A DNA stretch of 10,189 nt, taken from assembly GCA_050013615.1 (NCBI GenBank), contig JBEKEX010000083.1:1-10189 (forward strand), in the 5' to 3' direction. How positions within the stretch are numbered: position 1 is the stretch's first letter; every line of letters begins with the position of its first letter. Below are positions 1-5,358 of this stretch, piece by piece. The notes under the pieces are model-generated. The model was given only the letters and a program-made list of their open reading frames with translations. It did no database searches and was not told the origin of the DNA. The position numbers and the translations under genes were made by a program. Origin of the DNA: JBEKEX01 sp050013615 (lineage in GTDB: Bacteria; Chloroflexota; Anaerolineae; Anaerolineales; Anaerolineaceae).

Positions 1-332
1 GGTTATACCGGATTGCCCACAATTTGGTGGCAAACTGGCACCGTGACAACAGCCGCCGACAGGAAGTCTCGCTCGAAGATTACGGCAACCTGGCCCATCG
101 AAAGGATTTCCCGGAATCCGATCTCGAGGAGAATCAGGAAGTCGAGTGGTTGATCCAAATCATTCGCAAATTGCCGGCGGAACGCCAGCAGCTTTTGATC
201 CTGAAGTACGTGGAGCACATGTCCAACACCGAAATTGCCACCATCATGCGGCGCAGCGAGGGCGCCATCAAGAGCCTCTACCACCGCACGCTCGAAGTGC
301 TCCGTGATGAATTGGACGGACTGGAGCAATGA
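1..332 (+). CDS. ECF-type RNA polymerase sigma factor, C-terminal part (5' end outside window)
   Basis: This is the last 110 residues of a sigma-70 family factor that recruits RNA polymerase to specific promoters. The frame is open from base 3, and the bases before it fit a Trp codon, so the first visible residues read (W)LYRIAHNLVANWHR. That is the classic end of sigma region 2 (2.3/2.4). A TTG at 24 is therefore internal and not the start. After an acidic linker, region 4 begins near LPAERQQLLILKYVE, followed by a helix-turn-helix (MSNTEIATIMRRSEGAIKSL) and a terminal helix that ends at TGA 330-332. Short linker length and lack of region 3 fit the ECF group. The DegV gene starts one base after the stop, so the two are probably co-transcribed and translationally coupled. 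The target promoter and the signal cannot be told from this fragment. Confidence 0.9.
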   Translation, partial: LYRIAHNLVANWHRDNSRRQEVSLEDYGNLAHRKDFPESDLEENQEVEWLIQIIRKLPAERQQLLILKYVEHMSNTEIATIMRRSEGAIKSLYHRTLEVLRDELDGLEQ

Positions 333-333
333 C

Positions 334-1185
334 ATGTTGAAAATTGTGACAGATGGTGCGGCAGATATGCCACGTGGGTGGGCCAAGCGGTATCGGATCA
401 ATATCCTGCCGCTTAGCGTGCGCTTTGGAGAAGAAGAATATTTTCCCGGAGTCAATCTCAGTGGGCTTGACTTCTACCGCCTGGTCAGGGAGAAAAGAGT
501 CTTCCCGAAGACTTCTTTACCTTCACCCCAACAAGTGATGGAGTTCTACCGCTCAATCGCGGCGAAAGGCGAGGAGATCCTCTCCGTGCACATCACCAGC
601 AAATTATCCGGGACGTTTGATTCGGTGCAAATGGCAGCGAAGGAACTGACGGGTGAGATCGATGTTTACCCGTTCGACTCGATGGCTGGATCGGCTGCCT
701 TGGGATTCATGTGCCGCGAGGCCCGGAAGCTCGACCTGGCTGGGAAGACTATTCAGGACATCATCCAGCGCCTGGAGCAGATCAGACAGAAGTTGACCCT
801 GATCTTCACCGTCGACAACCTCGATTTTGCCCGCTTCAGCGGGCGAGTTTCGGCGTTGCAGAGCATTTTCAGTTCCGCCCTGAAGATCAAGCCCACCATC
901 GTGTTGAAAGATGGCTTGTTGGAGTTGGGAGATAAAGTTTTCTCGCGGCAGCGATCCCTGGACAGCATCTTGGACGCTGTTAAATTGCGGGTTGGAGAAC
1001 AAAAAGTCCGCCTGGCAATCGTCCATGCTGCTGACCTCGAGACGGCGCGCGAGATGGTGAAAAAAGCGAAAGAACGGTTGAACGTGAAGGAAATATTTAT
1101 TACAGAACTTGCCATCCCCGTGGCGGCCAACCTCGGCCCGGGGACGATCGGTATTGTGGCAATCCCAGAAGGAGGGAAAAGTTAA
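334..1185 (+). CDS. DegV-family fatty-acid-binding protein (FakB-like)
   Basis: A 283-residue cytoplasmic protein of the usual DegV length. DegV/FakB proteins bind a long-chain fatty acid; in Firmicutes they present it to the kinase FakA for phosphorylation. Visible family signatures: TDGAADMP at 6-13 (usually TDS-type), KTSLPSPQQ at 59-67, SKLSGTF at 89-95 with the carboxylate-binding Ser92, the VDS-like segment PFDSMAGSAALGF at 113-125, SGRVSALQ at 169-176, and the C-terminal glycine loop LGPGTIG at 267-273. The residue that is His in the usual HTGPG loop is Asn266 here. The start at ATG 334 is chosen because GGAG at 323-326 lies seven bases upstream, it begins at the family's N-terminal strand (MLKIVTDGAADMP), and the upstream extension overlaps the sigma gene in another frame. 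It sits in an operon-like row between the sigma factor and a small membrane protein. No FakA gene is visible, so its partner is unknown. Confidence 0.9.
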   Translation: MLKIVTDGAADMPRGWAKRYRINILPLSVRFGEEEYFPGVNLSGLDFYRLVREKRVFPKTSLPSPQQVMEFYRSIAAKGEEILSVHITSKLSGTFDSVQMAAKELTGEIDVYPFDSMAGSAALGFMCREARKLDLAGKTIQDIIQRLEQIRQKLTLIFTVDNLDFARFSGRVSALQSIFSSALKIKPTIVLKDGLLELGDKVFSRQRSLDSILDAVKLRVGEQKVRLAIVHAADLETAREMVKKAKERLNVKEIFITELAIPVAANLGPGTIGIVAIPEGGKS

Positions 1186-1186
1186 T

Positions 1187-1421
1187 ATGTTTGTTGTCGA
1201 CCAGAAACAAGCAATCGATTCGGTCGAGTTGTTGGAGCATCGCTTACGGTCCGTCATGCGACCAGTTACTCCCGACCCGGCCTTTATTAGCCACTTGCGG
1301 AATCGGCTCAATGCCCCCGAAGTGGTTTACGACAACCGCCACCGCCAAGCAGGCTTTCGTTTTTGTCGCATTGGGTCTCTTTGCAGGGGCTCTGATGGCC
1401 TGGCTGCTGCGGAAAACCTAG
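1187..1421 (+). CDS. Small single-pass membrane protein, reading frame apparently broken by one base
   Basis: A strong ribosome site (AAGGAGGG, 1169-1176) precedes ATG 1187, two bases after the degV stop. The first frame reads a charged N-terminal part with ELLEHRLRSVM and TPDPAFISHLRNRL, then continues to TAG 1504 with an unconvincing Cys/Arg-rich tail (CRIGSLCRGSDG). The next frame, over 1347-1421, instead encodes a clean membrane helix (AFVFVALGLFAGALMAWLL, 1353-1409) followed by RKT and a stop at 1419-1421. Dropping one base near the tandem ACCGCC at 1335-1346 joins them (…VVYDNRHAKQAFVFVALGLF…) into a 77-residue protein with a soluble N-terminus, one helix and a very short tail. An extra C in the CCCCC run at 1314-1318 would also work. 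The cause may be a sequencing error, a true mutation or, less likely, programmed frameshifting. The position beside a sigma gene suggests a possible anti-sigma-like role, but no HxxxCxxC zinc motif is present. The function is unknown. Confidence 0.6.
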
Positions 1422-1462
1422 TAATTTTTATTGCCGTGTGGGAAGAACGACTTGTGGCATTG

Positions 1463-1498
1463 AAAAAGATGGTTGATGCCTCGGCAGCAACCATCTTT
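1463..1498. terminator. Bidirectional hairpin terminator between convergent genes
   Basis: Perfect 11-bp inverted repeat AAAGATGGTTG (1465-1475) / CAACCATCTTT (1488-1498), with an inner TGCC/GGCA pair (1477-1480/1483-1486). Read on the minus strand, the stem runs straight into TTTTT (complement of 1463-1467), the classic intrinsic terminator form for the redoxin gene ending at 1528. On the plus strand it is preceded by AAAAA and followed by TTTCTCT, so it can also stop the sigma-degV-small membrane protein transcript. It lies inside the unconvincing 3' extension of the frame-broken gene, which is further evidence that that gene really ends at 1421. Confidence 0.8.
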
Positions 1499-1527
1499 CT
1501 CTAGCGTTTTCGGGTCGTCCGAGAAAA

Positions 1528-1776
1528 CTAAAGTCCCAGTTTTTTTAGAAGCTCAGATTGGGAGGGCTCGACCAGGATAGAACCATCGGGGAAAACAATT
1601 GTGGGCACGGAGCGGTTACCATTATTTGTTTTTTCCACAAACTTTCTGCCTTCTGCATCTGCTTCGATATCAACCCAGCGATAGGGAATCTGATGCTGGT
1701 CGAAAGTCGACCTGGCGCTGCGGCTGGAACCGCACCAGCTGGTCCCATAAATAATGGTTTCTTCGTTTGCCGGCAT
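1528..1776 (-). CDS. Glutaredoxin/mycoredoxin-like protein with a CGSS active site
   Basis: An 82-residue thioredoxin-fold protein, full length for the mycoredoxin/NrdH-like group. It opens with a beta strand and the active-site turn TSWCGSSRS (Cys15), then the helix, the strand YRWVDIEAD (32-40), the SVPTIVFPDG segment (56-65) with the cis-proline of the VPT motif (Pro58), and a C-terminal helix ending SELLKKLGL. Mycoredoxins reduce mixed disulfides between proteins and low-molecular-weight thiols, usually through CxxC. Here the second cysteine is Ser18, and Cys15 is the only cysteine in the whole protein, so it can only use a monothiol mechanism or bind a ligand. The start at ATG 1776-1774 is supported by GGGAG on the minus strand (1787-1783) six bases upstream. 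It is transcribed alone, divergent from fmt and convergent with the sigma cluster. Confidence 0.88.
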   Translation of the reverse strand: MPANEETIIYGTSWCGSSRSARSTFDQHQIPYRWVDIEADAEGRKFVEKTNNGNRSVPTIVFPDGSILVEPSQSELLKKLGL

Positions 1777-1817
1777 GTATTTCTCCCAAGTTAATAATAT
1801 TGAATGGTACTTTAAGG

Positions 1818-1823
1818 ATTATA
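1818..1823 (-). promoter_or_regulatory. Candidate -10 box for the redoxin gene
   Basis: Minus-strand TATAAT, a perfect consensus -10, lies 41 bases before the redoxin start codon. It would put the transcription start near 1811 and leave a leader of about 35 bases containing the GGGAG ribosome site. No good -35 hexamer is visible 16-18 bases upstream, and it lacks the TGn extension, so the call rests on the -10 and its placement alone. Confidence 0.5.
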
Positions 1824-1879
1824 TCGCAATTATGGGTGCTGATGCTGCGGCCGGTGTAGCAGCGATGGCACGACGAGTG

Positions 1880-1888
1880 TGTTAAAAT
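1880..1888 (+). promoter_or_regulatory. Extended -10 promoter placing the fmt transcript start at its ATG
   Basis: TGTTAAAAT (TGn followed by TAAAAT at 1883-1888) matches an extended -10 element. The usual seven-base distance puts the transcript start at about 1895, the A of the fmt ATG. No Shine-Dalgarno sequence lies between the box and the start codon (CAAGCC), so a leaderless mRNA is likely. No clear -35 is visible, which is usual for extended -10 promoters. It would drive fmt, the reductase and the GH13 gene together. Confidence 0.55.
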
Positions 1889-1894
1889 CAAGCC

Positions 1895-2812
1895 ATGGAT
1901 ACCCGCGTCGTTTTCATGGGCTCGCCGGAATTTTCTCTGCCCATCTTGAGCATGTTGGCAGAGCGATTTCATGTGATGGGCGTTGTGACGCAACCCAACC
2001 GTCCCGCTGGGAGGAATCGGCAATTGACGCCCCCGCCCGTCAAGACCCTGGCAACGGAGTTGGGGTTGCCGTGCATCCAGCCGGAGCGCTTAAAGGAACC
2101 GCAGGCCTGGGAACAGTTGCAAGCCTGGAACCCCGACCTGATCGTGGTGGTGGCTTTTGGGCAGATATTGCGGCAAAATGTGCTGGACCTGCCCCGCCTG
2201 GGCTGCATCAATGTCCATGCTTCACTGCTGCCGCGTTGGCGAGGCGCAGCGCCCATCCAGGCGGCCATCCTGGCCGGCGACCGGCAAACAGGTGTGACCA
2301 TTATGAAAATGGATGCCGGCGTCGATACCGGCGCGATCATTATCCAACGCGCTATTGACATTCCGCCCGATGACACGGCAGCGACATTGGGCAAACGCCT
2401 ATCCGCCTTGGGGAGCCAATTGCTCAACGAGGCATTGCCGGATTATCTGAACGGAAAAGCCGTGCTCACCCCTCAGGACAACCAACGCGCCACGTATGCT
2501 GCCATGCTGAAAAAAGAGGAAGGCTTGCTGGATTTTTCCCAACCCGCCGAAGCGCTCGAGAGGAAAGTACGGGCGTTCGATCCCTGGCCGGGCGCTTATT
2601 TCTATTGGGGGGAGGCAATGATCAAAGTTCTCCGGGCTGAAGTGGCCGAGGATATCAGCCTGCCTCCCGGCAAGCATGGAGTGACATATAACTTTCCGAG
2701 CGTGGGATGTGCGGGTGGGGCGTTGGTCCTGCGCGAAGTCCAGGCGGCCGGCAAGAAGCCGATGAACGGCGATAGCTTCCTGCGCGGCGTCAAAGGCTGG
2801 CTGGAATCTTAA
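1895..2812 (+). CDS. fmt: Methionyl-tRNA formyltransferase
   Basis: A 305-residue enzyme that moves the formyl group of 10-formyl-tetrahydrofolate to Met-tRNA(fMet), making the initiator tRNA for translation. The N-terminal Rossmann-type domain begins VVFMGSPEFSLPIL (5-18). The formyl-folate site is intact: INVHASLLPRWRGAAPIQ (105-122) with catalytic Asn106 and His108, and MDAGVDTGAI (139-148) with Asp144. The C-terminal tRNA-binding domain is present (AMLKKEEGLLDFSQPAEAL, then AFDPWPGAYF). Length and motif spacing are those of typical Fmt. The start at ATG 1895 is set by the conserved VFMGSPEF strand; there is no ribosome site, and a -10 box sits directly before it. It heads a row with the ketopantoate-reductase-like gene eight bases downstream. 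The usual partner, peptide deformylase (def), is not in the window. Confidence 0.96.
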   Translation: MDTRVVFMGSPEFSLPILSMLAERFHVMGVVTQPNRPAGRNRQLTPPPVKTLATELGLPCIQPERLKEPQAWEQLQAWNPDLIVVVAFGQILRQNVLDLPRLGCINVHASLLPRWRGAAPIQAAILAGDRQTGVTIMKMDAGVDTGAIIIQRAIDIPPDDTAATLGKRLSALGSQLLNEALPDYLNGKAVLTPQDNQRATYAAMLKKEEGLLDFSQPAEALERKVRAFDPWPGAYFYWGEAMIKVLRAEVAEDISLPPGKHGVTYNFPSVGCAGGALVLREVQAAGKKPMNGDSFLRGVKGWLES

Positions 2813-2820
2813 AGGTGATA

Positions 2821-3888
2821 ATGACCCAATCTCATTCTCAAATGAGTTTCCTGTGTTTCGGAGCCGGGGCGATCGGCACTTATCTCGGCGGCAGCCTGGC
2901 GAAGAGCGGCCAGAGAGTCGTTTTCGTCGACCGGCCGGAAGTGGCAAGTCAAATCCAACACGACGGGTTATATCTGAATATCTTGGGGGTCGAGAGCCAT
3001 CTCGAAGCCATCGAGACTGCGGCTTCAATTGAAACTGCGCTGCCCAAAGGTCCGTTCGATTTTGGCATCCTGGCCGTCAAGACTTTTGACACTCAGGCTT
3101 TTGCCGATCAATTGCGGCCTTACGCGGCTCAACTTCCACCTGTCATCAGCTTTCAGAATGGGGTGGAAAATGAGCCACTCCTGGCGGCGACCTTGGGACA
3201 GGAAAAAGTGATCTATGGTTCGGTCACCAGCGCCGTGGGGAGGAGAGGAATAGGCAATATCATCCTGGAGCGGCACCGGGGATTGGGTGTGGCGTCGGAA
3301 CTGCCTTTGATGCCAACGTTGGTCGGGGTCATGAATGAAGCCGGATTGAATGCCAGGATTTATCACAATGCCGCAGCGATGAAATGGTCGAAGATGTTGA
3401 CGAACTTGCAGACGAATGCTTCGGCAGCTATTTTGAATATGTTGCCCTCTCAAATCCTGGCGCACCCCAGGCTTTATCGACTGGAGATTTGCCAGTTGCG
3501 TGAAGCCCTGGCCGTCATGGCGGTGCTAAATCTGCCGGTGGTGGACCTGCCTGGGGCGCCGGTCAGGCTGCTGGCGTGGATGGCAAAGGCGCTGCCCTTT
3601 GCCGTCAGTCGGCCCCTGGCGCAATGGTTCCTGGGGCGGGGGAGAGGCGCTAAGAGGCCTTCGTTCTTGATCGATCTGGATGCCGGACGGGAAAAGAGTG
3701 AAGTCGATTACTTGAACGGCGCAGTCGTCCGCTTTGGCGAGCGGCTGGGGGTGCCGACCCCGGTCAACCGGGCGTTGAATCAAACGTTGAACGCCATCGT
3801 CCGTGGGGAAAAGGTTTGGTCAGAATTTTCCGGCAAACCTGAAACACTGCTTGCAGCCGCCGGGCTGCTGGCTGCTGCGGGTTTGTGA
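2821..3888 (+). CDS. Ketopantoate reductase (PanE/ApbA) family protein
   Basis: A 355-residue NADPH-dependent reductase of the 2-dehydropantoate 2-reductase family, which in pantothenate/CoA synthesis reduces ketopantoate to pantoate. The N-terminal Rossmann fold shows the dinucleotide loop FGAGAIGTYLGG (13-24), then ILAVKTFDT (83-91) and FQNGVENE (111-118). The C-terminal domain has AMKWSKMLTNLQTNA (186-200), where Lys191 fits the catalytic lysine, and KSEVDYLNG (292-300), where Glu294 fits the conserved acid. It is about 50 residues longer than E. coli PanE. The extra length falls in a hydrophobic stretch around 240-275 and a C-terminal tail made of a doubled LLAAAG. ATG 2821 is preferred over GTG 2815 because AAGG at 2812-2815 is then well spaced. 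Family membership is firm; the substrate is not, since many paralogues are not true PanE. Confidence 0.85.
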   Translation: MTQSHSQMSFLCFGAGAIGTYLGGSLAKSGQRVVFVDRPEVASQIQHDGLYLNILGVESHLEAIETAASIETALPKGPFDFGILAVKTFDTQAFADQLRPYAAQLPPVISFQNGVENEPLLAATLGQEKVIYGSVTSAVGRRGIGNIILERHRGLGVASELPLMPTLVGVMNEAGLNARIYHNAAAMKWSKMLTNLQTNASAAILNMLPSQILAHPRLYRLEICQLREALAVMAVLNLPVVDLPGAPVRLLAWMAKALPFAVSRPLAQWFLGRGRGAKRPSFLIDLDAGREKSEVDYLNGAVVRFGERLGVPTPVNRALNQTLNAIVRGEKVWSEFSGKPETLLAAAGLLAAAGL

Positions 3889-3908
3889 ATTTCGATAGGC
3901 GAGGTCTT

Positions 3909-5303
3909 ATGAGTGTACCGTATTGGGTCGAAGATGCAGTCATCTATCAGATATTCCCCGACCGGTTCGCCAACGGCGATTCGGCCAACAATCCCCCCAA
4001 CGTCCATCCTTGGGGCTCACCGCCGACGGTGCAGGGTTTTCAGGGGGGAGACCTGCGCGGCATCATCCAGCACTTTGATTATTTGCTGGACCTGGGCGTT
4101 AATACGGTTTATCTGAATCCCATTTTTCAGTCACCGTCCACGCACCGCTATAACATCACGGATTATTACAAGATCGACCCAAAATTGGGGGACAAGAGTG
4201 ATTTTCAAGCGCTGCTCAATGTGGCACATCGCAATAACGTGCACGTCATCCTCGATGGGGTGTTCAACCATTGCAGCCGCGGCTTTTTCGCCTTCAGCGA
4301 CATTCTCGAAAATCAAGACCAATCGCCTTATAAAGATTGGTTTTTGATCAAACATTTCCCTGTTGATGCCTACTCGCCCGGCGAGGCCCAGGATTACGTG
4401 GGGTGGTGGCGGATAAAAAGTATGCCCAAATTCAATACGGCCAACCCGGAGGTACGGCGTTACATCATGGGCGTGGCGCGCTATTGGATCGAACAGGGCG
4501 CCGATGGGTGGCGGTTGGACGTGCCTAATGAGATCGACGACGATGCCTTCTGGGTCGAGTTCAACCAGACCGTCAAGGCGGTCAACCCGGAAGCGTATTT
4601 GGTTGGAGAGATATGGGAGGAGCAGCCACGCTGGGTGGGCAATCATCACTTCGATGGCCTGATGAATTATCCCTTGCGGGATGGCATCTTGCAGGCATTG
4701 ACCGGCAAGATCAATGCAGCTCAACTTGCCGACAAGATCGAGAACCTGCTCACCATTTACCCGCGCGAGGCGGTTTACGCCATGTATCAGTTGCTGGGGA
4801 GCCACGATACCGAGCGGGTGATCACGCTGCTCAACAACAATATCGATAAAGTAAAACTGGCGTTCCTGATGCAATTCTCTCTGCCTGGAGCGCCGGCAAT
4901 CTATTATGGCGACGAGATCGGGTTGCCCGGCGGCAAAGACCCGGATTGTCGACGAGCGTTTCCTTGGGATGAGCAACAATGGAATAACGATATCCGCCGC
5001 TGGGTGCAGCAATTGATCAGCCTGCGCAACCGCAACACTGAATTGCGGCGGGGCGATTTCCACCGGCTGCTGGCCGATGCCGGCAAAAATTGCTGTGCCT
5101 TTGTGCGCGGGTTGGGGGAAGAAAAGATCGCCGTCGTGTTCAATTTCGGCAAGACACGTTCCACGGTTCAGCTCCCGTTGGCGTTATTGGATTGGAAAGA
5201 TGGCAGGATTGTCCACAACCAGGTGGGCGAGGGCGAGTTCATTGTCTCCGGCGATACACTGAGTCTCACGTTGCCACCCTTCAGCGGGATGTGGCTGAAG
5301 TAA
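3909..5303 (+). CDS. GH13 alpha-glucanohydrolase (neopullulanase/cyclomaltodextrinase-like)
   Basis: A 464-residue cytoplasmic enzyme with no signal peptide, expected to hydrolyse alpha-1,4-glucan oligomers such as maltodextrins. It opens at the first strand of the (beta/alpha)8 barrel (AVIYQIFPDRFANGD, 10-24), and all four GH13 regions are visible: DGVFNHC (116-122), GWRLDVPNEI with nucleophile Asp204, GEIWEE with acid/base Glu234, and LLGSHDTER with Asp300. GGKDPDCRRAFPWD (341-354) is typical of the neopullulanase/cyclomaltodextrinase branch (GH13_20-like). A small beta-sandwich domain closes the protein from about 380. The N-terminal domain of about 120 residues used for dimerisation in that branch is absent. 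The start at ATG 3909 follows GAGG (3901-3904); an in-frame GTG at 3885 would overlap the preceding stop and lacks a ribosome site. It lies 20 bases after the reductase gene and ends just before a terminator. The exact substrate cannot be read from sequence. Confidence 0.92.
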   Translation: MSVPYWVEDAVIYQIFPDRFANGDSANNPPNVHPWGSPPTVQGFQGGDLRGIIQHFDYLLDLGVNTVYLNPIFQSPSTHRYNITDYYKIDPKLGDKSDFQALLNVAHRNNVHVILDGVFNHCSRGFFAFSDILENQDQSPYKDWFLIKHFPVDAYSPGEAQDYVGWWRIKSMPKFNTANPEVRRYIMGVARYWIEQGADGWRLDVPNEIDDDAFWVEFNQTVKAVNPEAYLVGEIWEEQPRWVGNHHFDGLMNYPLRDGILQALTGKINAAQLADKIENLLTIYPREAVYAMYQLLGSHDTERVITLLNNNIDKVKLAFLMQFSLPGAPAIYYGDEIGLPGGKDPDCRRAFPWDEQQWNNDIRRWVQQLISLRNRNTELRRGDFHRLLADAGKNCCAFVRGLGEEKIAVVFNFGKTRSTVQLPLALLDWKDGRIVHNQVGEGEFIVSGDTLSLTLPPFSGMWLK

Positions 5304-5323
5304 TTTGAGGACAGCATAAATGA

Positions 5324-5358
5324 AACCGGCCAGGGTTTTATCCTGGCCGGTTCTTTAT
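5324..5358. terminator. Intrinsic terminator shared by the GH13 gene and mutS
   Basis: Perfect 11-bp inverted repeat AACCGGCCAGG (5324-5334) / CCTGGCCGGTT (5342-5352) with a seven-base loop, followed on the plus strand by CTTTATTTTT. It ends the fmt operon 20 bases after the GH13 stop. On the minus strand the same hairpin lies two bases past the mutS stop codon and is followed by TTTCATTT, so it probably ends that transcript too. The plus-strand T-tract overlaps the last codons of mutS. Confidence 0.9.

Noticed and set aside
235..333. Extension of degV upstream to 235
   Set aside because: It overlaps the sigma region 4 in another frame, and the family N-terminus begins at 334 with a good ribosome site.
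604..1311. Long minus-strand open frame (235 codons) opposite degV
   Set aside because: It is antisense to a gene with clear family motifs, has a low-complexity His/Gln/Arg-rich translation and no ribosome site.
1335..1346. ACCGCC tandem pair as a repeat element
   Set aside because: Only two six-base copies inside a coding region; useful as a possible slippage site, not as a repeat feature.
1422..1504. C-terminal part of the 105-residue frame from 1187
   Set aside because: It runs through the terminator hairpin and encodes no membrane helix or motif, so it is probably read only because of the frame break.
4131..5063. 310-codon minus-strand open frame opposite the GH13 gene
   Set aside because: It mirrors the intact GH13 catalytic regions; the translation shows no recognisable domain and reflects codon bias of the real gene.
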